Of a stretch of 19,170 nt of DNA, positions 1 through 6,737 are shown in pieces. The notes below the pieces were generated by a model. That model made no database searches and had not been told where the DNA came from. It was given only the letters and a program-made list of their open reading frames with translations. The translations under genes were made by a program, and so were the position numbers. Every line of letters begins with the position of its first letter. The stretch's first letter is position 1. Source of the DNA: MGIIb-O3 sp046710875 (lineage in GTDB: Archaea; Thermoplasmatota; Poseidoniia; Poseidoniales; Thalassarchaeaceae); NCBI GenBank assembly GCA_046710875.1, contig JBKEHQ010000019.1, positions 1 to 19,170 on the forward strand, given 5' to 3'.

Positions 1-2
1 TT

Positions 3-1316
3 TACGTGAAATATAGCGGAAACTTGGATGTTACTGCAATTTATGTAGAAGCACTCATGAATTTAAAAGCATGGCAACTTTGGGATAAGAATACAACAAC
101 TGGAGAAATTACTCCTGCAGATGATAATACTCTACTTTTGGTTAAAATTCTAGAAGATGCCTTTGAAAGTAGTGAAGAAGCAAAGACCCATGTAGCACTT
201 TGCCATTTGTATTGTCACGCTTTGGAACTTTCACCATTCCCAGAGAGGGCTTTACCCCAGGCCGATGTACTTCGTACTCTAATGCCAGGATTAGGTCATT
301 TAGTTCACATGCCATCACATATCGATGCATGGGTAGGGCAGTGGAAAGAAGCCATGGATTGCAATATTGCAGCTGTTGATGCAGATGATTATTATGTTGA
401 AATTACCGGTAATGAATCTCAATTTTACAAATTTTATAGAATGCACAACCACCACTTTGTGGTCTGGTGTGCTATGTTCGAAGGGCAATACGAAACTGCA
501 CTAAAGTATGCACGTAAAGCGGTTAGTACTCTTCCAGCAGGAGATGCTGAATCTGGTGTACAATTCATGTTAGCAGGAATAATCCCAATGGGAGCAATTT
601 TCCTTGAATCATATGTTACAATGCCTTGGCATGTTATGATTAGATTCGGTAAATGGGACGAAATTTTAAATGAACCACTTCATACAGATGCAGCTGTTTT
701 CCCTGCTGCAATTGCAACACAACATTATGCTAGGGGAGTTGCTTATGCTTCAAAGGGCATGGTGCCAGAAGCAGAAGCAGAACAGGTTTTATTCAAAGAA
801 GCAATAAAAAATCCTGCTCTAGCAGGACGAGTACTTCACAACAATTTGATGTATCAAGACCCAAGTGATGGACCTTGTATTCTTTTGGTAAATGATGCTA
901 TACTTGATGGTGAAATAGAATACCGTAGACAGTTCCTCGCAAAGGAAAGCGGAAATTCCTCTGACTTCACTGTAGCATTTGATCATCTACGCCGTGGAGT
1001 AGATCTTTCACTTAATCTTGCATATAACGAACCTTGGGGGCAAATGCAACCAGTACGTCACATTCTTGGCGCACTTCTTCACGAACAAGGAGAAATCGAA
1101 GAAGCAGAAGCAGTTTACCGTGCTGATATCGAACTATGGAAGGACAATATGTGGGGATTACTAGGTCTCAAACTTTGTCTAGAAGATCGCGGCGATGCAC
1201 CTGAAGAACTCGCTGAAGTAACTGCTTTGTTCAATGAACGCAGTTCCCGTGCTGATATTAAACCCGCAAAAACTTGCTTCTGTGCTCAAGATAGCATAGA
1301 TGAGAGTTGCTGCTAA
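3..1316 (+). CDS. TPR-family protein, 5' end cut by the window
   Basis: The reading frame is open to the left edge, and a family comparison from memory suggests roughly 150 N-terminal residues lie outside the window; the GTG at 6 is therefore not taken as the start. The visible 437 residues match a widespread uncharacterised tetratricopeptide protein family: an 'EALMNLKAWQLWD' segment near the beginning, then 'HLYCHALELSP.PERAL', 'GHLVHMPSHID' (about residues 97-107) and a 'YRMHNHHFVVWCAMFEGQYETAL' type helix pair. The remainder is helical, TPR-like repeats with several 'EAEA' helices, and the protein ends in a Cys-rich tail (CFC...CC). I see no signal peptide, but the N-terminus is missing. 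The His/Cys-rich conserved segments could suggest metal binding; the function is unknown. Two stop codons in a row (TAATAG) end the gene. Local GC is near 50 percent in sampled lines, above most neighbours. Confidence 0.8.
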   Translation, partial: YVKYSGNLDVTAIYVEALMNLKAWQLWDKNTTTGEITPADDNTLLLVKILEDAFESSEEAKTHVALCHLYCHALELSPFPERALPQADVLRTLMPGLGHLVHMPSHIDAWVGQWKEAMDCNIAAVDADDYYVEITGNESQFYKFYRMHNHHFVVWCAMFEGQYETALKYARKAVSTLPAGDAESGVQFMLAGIIPMGAIFLESYVTMPWHVMIRFGKWDEILNEPLHTDAAVFPAAIATQHYARGVAYASKGMVPEAEAEQVLFKEAIKNPALAGRVLHNNLMYQDPSDGPCILLVNDAILDGEIEYRRQFLAKESGNSSDFTVAFDHLRRGVDLSLNLAYNEPWGQMQPVRHILGALLHEQGEIEEAEAVYRADIELWKDNMWGLLGLKLCLEDRGDAPEELAEVTALFNERSSRADIKPAKTCFCAQDSIDESCC

Positions 1317-1607
1317 TAGTATAGTTTGAATATTTAGTTGACTCTGTTAACTAGTATTATGCGATACTCAGCTTGTAGCATAGATGTAAATGGTTGAATT
1401 AGGTGGAATAATGTTAGCAGGAAAAGTTAGAATTACCAGATTCAGCGTAAGATAATAACAATCTTATGATAAATATGTGACTAAAGATAGACTCTTTCGA
1501 AAACTATTACCAATGGAATAAATTCCAGTATGAGTTTAGCCAATCAAGACTCAATAATATTACAATTAATTTTTTTGGAAAACTAAAATAAAGTGTATTA
1601 GTTGATT
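1317..1607. other. Intergenic stretch between convergent genes
   Basis: This 291-base stretch separates the TPR gene from the convergent NTF2-like gene. I see no gene in it. It contains a small AT-rich hairpin, TAAGAT-N7-ATCTTA (1448-1466), and a run of seven T at 1570-1576, which could stop rightward transcription in an archaeon. It contains no tRNA-like fold that I can see. Confidence 0.4.
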
Positions 1608-1955
1608 TTATTCGCTACCAACGAGTTTGTAATCCTCAGAAAGTGGAGTTGCACCAGTTTCCATAGAGATTATTTTACCATCCTTGAATCGAATGAAAGA
1701 CATTACTGCTTCAGAAGTAGATCCATTTGCAAAATGCACTACGGAGTGAGCCATGCCAACCTCATTATTTTCGAACAGAACTCTATTGTGTTCAGAGCGA
1801 ACAGAATCATTACCAGCAAATCCCATCATATCGGATTTACTCATTGTTACTCCACCCACATGCGGATTAAAAACAAAATCATCATGAATTACTTCATCAA
1901 GTGCTTCTACGTTTCCATTTTTCCAGGCTTCATTGTATGTTGCTATAATTGACAT
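1608..1955 (-). CDS. NTF2-like / SnoaL-like small protein
   Basis: A 115-residue protein of the cone-shaped alpha+beta NTF2/SnoaL fold, a length normal for single-domain members. It opens with the usual helix 'IIATYNEAWKNGNVEALDEVIHDDFVFNP', followed by a polar segment and paired strands ('EVGMAHSVVHFANGS', 'EAVMSFIRFKDGKIISMETGATPL'), the last being the typical 'F.DGKI..xE' hairpin. Members include ketosteroid-isomerase-like and polyketide-cyclase-like enzymes and many orphans, so substrate cannot be read from the sequence. No signal peptide, presumably cytosolic. The start has a TTTTTAAA box centred 25 bp upstream, arguing for a nearly leaderless mRNA, while a purine-rich 'GAGAGAAGAA' could act as a weak ribosome site. 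It is transcribed away from the winged-helix gene at 2169. Confidence 0.75.
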   Translation of the reverse strand: MSIIATYNEAWKNGNVEALDEVIHDDFVFNPHVGGVTMSKSDMMGFAGNDSVRSEHNRVLFENNEVGMAHSVVHFANGSTSEAVMSFIRFKDGKIISMETGATPLSEDYKLVGSE

Positions 1956-1976
1956 GTTCTTCTCTCTCTATCGATG

Positions 1977-1984
1977 TTTAAAAA
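1977..1984 (-). promoter_or_regulatory. TATA-like box of the NTF2-like gene
   Basis: Read on the minus strand this is TTTTTAAA, centred about 25 bp before the ATG at 1955, the spacing expected for a leaderless archaeal transcript. It is called from position and base content only. Confidence 0.45.
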
Positions 1985-2109
1985 TGTCATGGTTGTAACT
2001 TCTAATACTCTTCACTCAATATATTACCAATACTCATCGATAATGGAACTAAGGATTTGTTCAGATAGGATAAATATATGATATGAGTATAGACTTTGAT
2101 ATATGTATA

Positions 2110-2133
2110 AATTCTACCCTCTAAAATAGAATT
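2110..2133. promoter_or_regulatory. Inverted repeat upstream of the winged-helix gene
   Basis: Perfect inverted repeat AATTCTA-N10-TAGAATT, 36 bp ahead of the ATG at 2169. The spacer contains a TATA-like 'TAAAATAG' overlapping the second arm (2122-2129). The position suits an autoregulatory operator. A second repeat with the same 7-10-7 geometry but different arms lies at 2529-2552. AT-rich arms of this size can also arise by chance. Confidence 0.35.
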
Positions 2134-2168
2134 GTTTTTGTACTAATCATCATCCTTGTTAGATTATT

Positions 2169-2519
2169 ATGAAGAAGCAACGAGACTTTCCAGTTACTCT
2201 TTATAGGATACTATTGTATTTATCTAGGATGCGGACAAATTCTGCAACTGCAAAACAATTAGTAAGGATTGAAAGAGCAACTGGAATAGATAGAAAAGAA
2301 TTAAGAAAGTTGTTAATTAAGTTAGAAAAAATGGAATTAATAGATAAATTTGACTCTGGTAATATCGGTCGAGGAGGGCATGCAATAGTTCACTGGGAAG
2401 TTACTGAGAATGGACGAATGTGGCGATCAGACATTGGAAGATTCATTCAATTAGGCCAAAGAATGGAGATATATCCTAGTGAATTCTTCTACCTTCCTTC
2501 GGATGATATGAAAATATAA
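2169..2519 (+). CDS. Winged helix-turn-helix transcriptional regulator
   Basis: A 116-residue basic protein consisting of little more than one winged-helix domain. The first helix is 'PVTLYRILLYLSRMR', followed by a helix-turn-helix with recognition helix 'IDRKELRKLLIKLEKMELID' (about residues 40-60), then a wing 'FDSGNIGRGGHAIVHWEVTENGRMW'. The layout is that of MarR/ArsR-like or PadR-like archaeal regulators, but I cannot place it in one family. No ligand-binding domain or metal site is obvious. It precedes, on the same strand, a run of membrane-associated genes starting 77 bp after its stop, with an inverted repeat between, so local control of that run is a reasonable inference. The ATG is in good register with the fold and has a TATA-like box about 43 bp upstream. 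Confidence 0.8.
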   Translation: MKKQRDFPVTLYRILLYLSRMRTNSATAKQLVRIERATGIDRKELRKLLIKLEKMELIDKFDSGNIGRGGHAIVHWEVTENGRMWRSDIGRFIQLGQRMEIYPSEFFYLPSDDMKI

Positions 2520-2528
2520 ATAATTAAC

Positions 2529-2552
2529 ATAGGTGTATAATTAACCACCTAT
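2529..2552. promoter_or_regulatory. Inverted repeat ahead of the 11-mer-repeat gene
   Basis: Perfect inverted repeat ATAGGTG-N10-CACCTAT whose spacer holds a TATA-like 'TATAATTA'. It begins 10 bp after the winged-helix gene and lies 44 bp before the preferred ATG at 2597. Candidate operator and promoter of the downstream genes. It could alternatively form a hairpin at the end of the upstream transcript, but no T-run follows it. Confidence 0.4.
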
Positions 2553-2596
2553 AATGTACCTCCGAATATTATATGCAAACTCACTATGCGATAACC

Positions 2597-2875
2597 ATGT
2601 CTGGACCGAAACCTGTAGATAAAGTCACAAAAGGACTTAATGCATTAGTTGATGAATTTTCTTCAGCAGTAAAAGAATTAGTTAACGCAGGGGAAGAAAC
2701 AGTAGTCCATCTAGCAGTTGGCGGTGGACGAGCAATAAGTGCGATAATAGATGCTACAGGCGAAGTTACCAAAGTAACTGTAGAAACCGCTGGTAATGTT
2801 GTGGGAACAATAGGCGATAGCGCATCTCGTATTGTAAAAGGAAGTAAGAAAGACAAGCAAGAAGAGGAGAATTAG
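2597..2875 (+). CDS. Protein of six 11-residue amphipathic repeats, unknown function
   Basis: A 92-residue protein (start chosen at 'MSGPKPVDK'; an in-frame ATG at 2573 would add eight unconvincing residues). Residues 17-82 fall into six units of 11: LVDEFSSAVKE, LVNAGEETVVH, LAVGGGRAISA, IIDATGEVTKV, TVETAGNVVGT, IGDSASRIVKG. Position 1 is mostly Leu/Ile, position 3 mostly Asp/Asn/Glu, positions 8-9 hydrophobic and position 10 often Lys. A strongly charged tail (KKDKQEEEN) follows. Such 11-mer periodicity is known from lipid-surface helices (apolipoproteins, alpha-synuclein, perilipins) and group 3 LEA proteins; the Val/Ile-rich face favours membrane or lipid association here, which is an inference. 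No signal peptide. The next gene begins two bases after its stop, so they are almost surely co-transcribed. I recognise no named family. Confidence 0.75.
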   Translation: MSGPKPVDKVTKGLNALVDEFSSAVKELVNAGEETVVHLAVGGGRAISAIIDATGEVTKVTVETAGNVVGTIGDSASRIVKGSKKDKQEEEN

Positions 2876-2877
2876 GT

Positions 2878-3060
2878 ATGATATGGAAAATATATGGATT
2901 AGTAATGACATGCTTTTTAATTGGAGGAACTACGGCAATTGTGGGGGCATCAGTAAGTAGCTTTAGGCACTATGCAGGATGGGAAGATCATCTAAATGGG
3001 GATTTAACAGACATAAAAGAAATTAATAAATCAAAAGTAAAAGGAGGCAAAAAATATTGA
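2878..3060 (+). CDS. Single-pass membrane miniprotein (60 aa)
   Basis: Sixty residues with one hydrophobic helix (about residues 5-27) ending in 'TTAIVGASVSSF', then a polar tail of about 30 residues ending 'KVKGGKKY'. The ATG lies two bases after the previous stop and has a purine-rich GAGGAG about nine bases upstream. The end overlaps the next start codon in a TTGA arrangement. The N-terminal helix could be an uncleaved anchor. I do not recognise the family; tight coupling with both neighbours and consistent ribosome sites argue that it is real in spite of its size. Confidence 0.65.
   Translation: MIWKIYGLVMTCFLIGGTTAIVGASVSSFRHYAGWEDHLNGDLTDIKEINKSKVKGGKKY
3042..3047 (+). promoter_or_regulatory. 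Strong Shine-Dalgarno site for a TTG start
   Basis: AGGAGG stands nine bases before TTG 3057. It is the strongest ribosome-binding sequence seen in the window and it supports the otherwise weak TTG as a genuine start overlapping the preceding stop. Confidence 0.7.
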
Positions 3061-3242
3061 TTAGAGAATTAACAATTATTGGAGCTATTGGTCTTGCAGT
3101 AACGGCATCAAATTATATGGCATATGCAGGTTCCGCAGGAGCAGGATATAAATTTGGAAGAGAATGGGGAACTAAAATATGTAATTTTAATGATGGATTT
3201 TTGGATACTGTTTACACAAAATTAAATCAAACAGAAAATTAA
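3057..3242 (+). CDS. Small glycine-rich membrane protein (61 aa), TTG start
   Basis: Sixty-one residues starting at TTG, translationally coupled to the previous gene (TTGA overlap) and preceded by AGGAGG. A hydrophobic segment covers about residues 5-24 (LTIIGAIGLAVTASNYMAYA), followed by a Gly/Ala-rich stretch with a GxxxGxxxG spacing at residues 30, 34 and 38. The rest is polar with a lone Cys42. The Gly spacing suits helix-helix packing, so oligomerisation in the membrane or pairing with the neighbouring 60-residue protein is possible; this is inference. No family recognised. Confidence 0.6.
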   Translation: MIRELTIIGAIGLAVTASNYMAYAGSAGAGYKFGREWGTKICNFNDGFLDTVYTKLNQTEN

Positions 3243-3299
3243 AAGTTATTATCCCTATTACTACCAGCACTGTTTAATCTTTAATTTGATGTGGTTGCT

Positions 3300-4115
3300 A
3301 TGATAATTGATTTATTGCCGTCTTTTCCTCCACAAACTCTGAAAGATTGGACATTTATTGTATTGTTCGTATCTCTTTTATTGAGAATTATATTGGTATT
3401 AAGGCCAATTAAAGAAATTTCAATTTTTTTCGATGGAAAGCCAACTGTTGGATTACAATTAATTCGGGAATTAGAAATTAAGGGACTAAATCAATTTGTA
3501 ATTACTGAAATTGCATTAGCTATATTTCCAGCATTACTAGGTATTCCAATAATGTATTATTTTGGTGTTGATGAAGTTTTAATTGTAGAAATGAATGCAG
3601 TATTACTTGGTATTTTTATTATCGGAATGATATCATGGTTATATTTTGATTTCAAAAACTCAAGTGCTACAAATAAAAAATTATTATTTGCAATAAATGA
3701 ATTAGATTCCATAGCAGATTCACTAGATACCTTGAAGAGAATGTCAGGATTAGATAAATTGAATATTCTAGTACAGGCAAGAAAGGGGCTTATAAAATTG
3801 AAAAATATGACTACTTCCAAATTACCTGACAAAATTCAAGAAGCAGGCGCTACTTCTTCTAGCAACATATCTTCATTTTTTTCACCAGCTACTTCCTTAT
3901 TGAGCAATCTTGGGAATGCAATCATTGATACAATGAGTGAAAAAATTACCGAAGTTGCGACCTTTGGATTATCCGAACTTGATGAATTGTTGGAAGATCA
4001 ATTTAAAAATTATACCAAGCGAACCCATATTCAAATATTTACTACCCTGATTCGTACTATTGCACCATCGGTTTTCGTTACAATGATAGCAATTTTCTAT
4101 ATTAATTACTACTGA
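3300..4115 (+). CDS. Uncharacterised membrane protein with four helices and a long middle loop
   Basis: A 271-residue protein from the ATG at 3300; a GTG at 3291 would add three residues and neither start has a ribosome site. Predicted helices by eye (numbered from the GTG): about 20-40, 69-91, 98-118 and 248-270. The 130-residue loop between the third and fourth is rich in amphipathic helices ('ELDSIADSLDTLKRM', 'LLSNLGNAIIDTMSEKITEVATFGLSELDELLEDQF'), a pattern found in proteins that lie on membranes or form coiled bundles. No catalytic motif or nucleotide-binding loop is visible. It follows the 61-residue gene by 57 bases and probably belongs to the same transcript. Its end overlaps the convergent MFS gene by seven bases. 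I cannot name a family. Confidence 0.7.
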   Translation: MIIDLLPSFPPQTLKDWTFIVLFVSLLLRIILVLRPIKEISIFFDGKPTVGLQLIRELEIKGLNQFVITEIALAIFPALLGIPIMYYFGVDEVLIVEMNAVLLGIFIIGMISWLYFDFKNSSATNKKLLFAINELDSIADSLDTLKRMSGLDKLNILVQARKGLIKLKNMTTSKLPDKIQEAGATSSSNISSFFSPATSLLSNLGNAIIDTMSEKITEVATFGLSELDELLEDQFKNYTKRTHIQIFTTLIRTIAPSVFVTMIAIFYINYY

Positions 4116-5356
4116 TTGAAAATTTTCTTTTCACTAGGAGATGCAAATATTACCCACAATAGTCCTATGGCAATTTGTATTGCTCCAGTAATTGCAATAA
4201 CTTCTCTTAATTCTAGAAGCTGATTTTCTAGTATTAAGGCAGCAGCAAGTGCTGAAGATCCCATTGTGAATGTAATTACCAAATAGTCAGTACCCGCAAC
4301 TCTGCCCCTCCATTCATCATCTGAACGAGTTTGCAACATAGTTGTTGAATAGACCCAATTAACTCCCGAACTAGCATGTGCGCAGAATACTAGTAATAGT
4401 AACATATTATTCCATTCAATTTGTGAAACAACAACATAAAATATTCCTGAAATTCCTACAGATACTCCTAAAAGATAAGGTAAGATAACTGTCTGCTTCA
4501 TCAAAGGTTTAGCAATAATGGGGCCAAAACCAGAACCAAAACCTCTGACCATAAAGAGCAAACCAATTCCTGCTGCCAATTCTCCAAAACCGGTCTCCAT
4601 TCCTATCAATATCAATAAGAAAACTTGTGCACCTCCTCCAGAGGCCCACATTCCTTTAGCAAACACTACTCTTCTTACAGATGGTCTGTTTTGGATATAT
4701 TTCCAACCGGAAACAATCTCGACTATTGCCGATTTAGGAGTTAACCTAGTTTGTATGGGATTATCTGGTCCACCTGATGGTAATCTAGAAATTAATAATA
4801 TTGAGAATATGAAAGTCAGACAATCAATCCACAAAGCAGTAGTTACTCCAAATTCTGAAATTGTAAAACCACCCACCCCTGCTCCTATCCCTAATGCAAC
4901 AGACCATCCTCCAGATCCTAATGCATTAGCAGTAATTAACTCATCATTAGTACATATTTTTGGTAAATATGAAAATTCTGCGGGATCGAATAAAGACTTT
5001 GCTAGAACCATAACAAAGGCAAGTAAATAGTATGAAAATAAATTATTTAATAAGTCTAATGAAACAGCTGTAACTAGTGCAAATAAGGATATAAAATTAG
5101 ACAACATCATCAAACCTTTTCTGGAATATCTATCAGCAAACATTCCTGAGAAAGGATCACATAATGCCATTCCAAAACTTCTAGTTACCAATATTCCTCC
5201 AATTGCAAGTGGAGAATTATCAGTAGCTTCTCCTGCTAGTATGAATAATGCAATTACAGTAAACCAATCTCCGATATATGAAATCATATCTGCGGCAAAC
5301 AATCTGCGAAATGGCTTATTACCTTTCAAAAGTTGAAAGTACCCTACATCCGACAC
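4109..5356 (-). CDS. Major facilitator superfamily transporter (MFS_3/DHA3-like)
   Basis: A 415-residue integral membrane protein with about twelve hydrophobic segments, the usual MFS length. The N-terminus 'FRRLFAADMISYIGDWFTVIALF' is the hallmark opening of the MFS_3 (transmembrane secretion effector, DHA3) group. 'DPFSGMFADRYSRKGLMM' (about residues 68-85) is the motif-A loop between helices 2 and 3, and 'RSDDEWRGRVAGTDYLV' is its counterpart in the second half. Members export drugs, macrolides or siderophores by proton antiport; the actual substrate here is unknown. The start is GTG because an in-frame stop lies four codons upstream and no ATG fits. It is divergent from oligoribonuclease with 78 bp between, and converges on the previous gene with a seven-base overlap. 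Confidence 0.88.
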   Translation of the reverse strand: MSDVGYFQLLKGNKPFRRLFAADMISYIGDWFTVIALFILAGEATDNSPLAIGGILVTRSFGMALCDPFSGMFADRYSRKGLMMLSNFISLFALVTAVSLDLLNNLFSYYLLAFVMVLAKSLFDPAEFSYLPKICTNDELITANALGSGGWSVALGIGAGVGGFTISEFGVTTALWIDCLTFIFSILLISRLPSGGPDNPIQTRLTPKSAIVEIVSGWKYIQNRPSVRRVVFAKGMWASGGGAQVFLLILIGMETGFGELAAGIGLLFMVRGFGSGFGPIIAKPLMKQTVILPYLLGVSVGISGIFYVVVSQIEWNNMLLLLVFCAHASSGVNWVYSTTMLQTRSDDEWRGRVAGTDYLVITFTMGSSALAAALILENQLLELREVIAITGAIQIAIGLLWVIFASPSEKKIFNQ

Positions 5357-5434
5357 GGCCTTGCGCCACTACTAATGCATATCATCCCTACTATGACAAG
5401 AATACCTAAGAAGTCAAGCCGTAGGGAGAGAAAT

Positions 5435-5971
5435 ATGTTCGAACAGCGTTTGGTATGGCTAGATTTGGAAATGACGGGTTTAGATCCTCATGAAAATACA
5501 ATCATAGAAATTGCAACAATTGTAACAGAAGGTAATCTTGACATTGTTGCCGAAGGACCTAGTCTAGCAGTATCTCAACCTGAAGAAGAACTTGATAAGA
5601 TGGATGAATGGAATCAAACTCATCATACTGAAAATGGTTTAATCAATAGAGTAAGAAATAATGGAGTTTCTATGAAAGAAGCAGAAGAACAAACTCTAGA
5701 ATTCCTAAGGGTGCATTGTCTGGATGGAGTGCCCCCTCTATGTGGAAATACAATAGGACAAGATCGTCGATTCTTGAGAAAATATATGCCCGAATTACAT
5801 GATTTCTTCCATTATAGAAGTGTAGATGTAACTTCAATTAAAGAAGTAATTACAAGATGGTATCCTAACTCTCCAAGGTTCAGTAAGCGCTCAGGACATA
5901 GGGCGATGGACGATGTTCGAGGTAGTATTGAGGAATTAACTCATTACCGAAAACACGTATTTGATGCATGA
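5435..5971 (+). CDS. orn: Oligoribonuclease (DEDDh 3'-5' exoribonuclease)
   Basis: Degrades 2-5 nucleotide RNAs (nanoRNA, linear dinucleotides) to mononucleotides in the cytosol. The 178 residues match the family length (about 180). All DEDDh residues are visible: Asp10 and Glu12 in 'LVWLDLEMTGLDP', Asp110 in 'NTIGQDRRFL', His155 and Asp160 in 'SGHRAMDDVRGS'. The family block 'MDEWNQTHH' and the 'HYRSVDVTSIKE' segment are present. The start is ATG 5435 because family homology begins there and GGGAG (5424-5428) precedes it; an upstream in-frame ATG at 5333 would overlap the divergent MFS gene. Orn is typical of certain bacteria and of eukaryotes (REXO2) and is not a standard archaeal gene, so acquisition by transfer is likely if the host is archaeal. 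Confidence 0.93.
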   Translation: MFEQRLVWLDLEMTGLDPHENTIIEIATIVTEGNLDIVAEGPSLAVSQPEEELDKMDEWNQTHHTENGLINRVRNNGVSMKEAEEQTLEFLRVHCLDGVPPLCGNTIGQDRRFLRKYMPELHDFFHYRSVDVTSIKEVITRWYPNSPRFSKRSGHRAMDDVRGSIEELTHYRKHVFDA

Positions 5972-5987
5972 ATTTTAACTACAATTA

Positions 5988-5995
5988 TTTAAATA
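5988..5995 (+). promoter_or_regulatory. TATA box of the TspO-like gene
   Basis: TTTAAATA centred about 31 bp ahead of ATG 6023, which predicts a leader of only a few bases. Bases 5990-5992 also form an in-frame stop, so translation cannot begin further upstream. Confidence 0.6.
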
Positions 5996-6022
5996 AAAAC
6001 AAATACTGCCAAATTATGCGTT

Positions 6023-6403
6023 ATGTCTTTTGACTCTGATTATGAGCCGTGGTTTCAACCTCCTGGATGGGTTGTCGGACCTATTTGGTTAGTACTTTAC
6101 ACGATGATTGCCATTAGTTTCATGATGCTGTTATCTAAAAAAGAAGAAATTCCCAATAGCAATATAATAATCACCCTATTTTTAATTCAACTATTGGTGA
6201 ATATATTGTGGCCGAATGTGTTTAACTCAGCAGAATATCTTACGTCTTTCTTGATGATAGTAATCATGGTGGTTTTTACGGTGATATATGCCTATATGAC
6301 TTACGGGCCAGCCAAAGAAGCATCAATCTTAGTTTGGCCCTATATTCTATGGGTAAGTTTTGCTGGAATGATTAATTTTGCTTATTATCTAAATGCAAGA
6401 TGA
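6023..6403 (+). CDS. TspO/MBR family protein lacking the first helix
   Basis: TspO (tryptophan-rich sensory protein, relative of the mitochondrial translocator protein) is a five-helix membrane protein that binds porphyrins and sterols. Here 126 residues begin directly at the loop after helix 1: 'EPWFQPPGWVVGPIWLVLYTMIAIS' is the conserved PPxxVFGPVW-T-LY region. 'LLVNILWPNVFN' corresponds to the N..WS.lFF motif, and 'LVWPYILWVSFAGMINFAYYLN' to the last helix with its PYL-W-xFA-LN signature. Four helices are left instead of five. The truncation is not a start error: a stop at 5990-5992 blocks extension, oligoribonuclease ends only 51 bases upstream, and a TATA box sits at the correct distance. 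It appears to be a monocistronic gene. It could bind tetrapyrroles as other members do, but the missing helix leaves function open. Confidence 0.85.
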   Translation: MSFDSDYEPWFQPPGWVVGPIWLVLYTMIAISFMMLLSKKEEIPNSNIIITLFLIQLLVNILWPNVFNSAEYLTSFLMIVIMVVFTVIYAYMTYGPAKEASILVWPYILWVSFAGMINFAYYLNAR

Positions 6404-6524
6404 GCCATTGAACTACAGAAAATATTTACTAAATCAAAGATGTTTCATAGTAACCGTTGCATTGCAATACAATGTATTCCACAACATATGAAAGGGCGGA
6501 CTGATAACTCATTGTTTTGCGTAT

Positions 6525-6713
6525 TCAAAAGATAGAATCAAAGGGAATTGCCCACAATAATAGAAATATCCAAAAGATCCACTTACCGAATTCTCTTTGA
6601 CTTCTCCTTTTTGATGGAATACTCTCAAGTGAGTCGGGTTGAGATATGATGGCGGACTCGTCAACGACCTCTGGCTCGCTCTCTATCTCCCACCATCCCT
6701 TTTTCTCGGACAT
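6525..6713 (-). CDS. Small single-helix membrane protein with N-terminal WW motif
   Basis: A 62-residue protein: acidic cytosolic N-terminus opening 'MSEKKGWWEIESEPE', a basic patch 'SKRRSQREFGK' and one C-terminal membrane helix 'WIFWIFLLLWAIPF' (about residues 45-58), a tail-anchored layout. The opening resembles the start of the 196-residue protein at 15368 (MEKEWWKERK), also a membrane protein. From memory, short proteins with this style are common in Marine Group II genomes; no function is known. A TATA-like box lies about 28 bp ahead of the ATG with an inverted repeat in between, which supports transcription from its own promoter. Confidence 0.6.
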   Translation of the reverse strand: MSEKKGWWEIESEPEVVDESAIISQPDSLESIPSKRRSQREFGKWIFWIFLLLWAIPFDSIF

Positions 6714-6718
6714 GGTTC

Positions 6719-6737
6719 GACTAGGGGATGTCTAGTC
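6719..6737. promoter_or_regulatory. Inverted repeat between TATA box and start of the 62-aa gene
   Basis: GACTAG-N7-CTAGTC, starting six bases upstream of the minus-strand ATG (6713). On the minus strand a TATA-like TAATTTAAG occupies 6737-6745. The repeat therefore covers the expected transcription start, where a repressor would block initiation. Candidate operator from sequence alone. Confidence 0.35.

Noticed and set aside
4518..5030. 170-codon open frame on the plus strand opposite the MFS gene
   Set aside because: Antisense to clear MFS motifs; composition (Pro/Asn/Lys-rich) is that of a mirrored hydrophobic gene.
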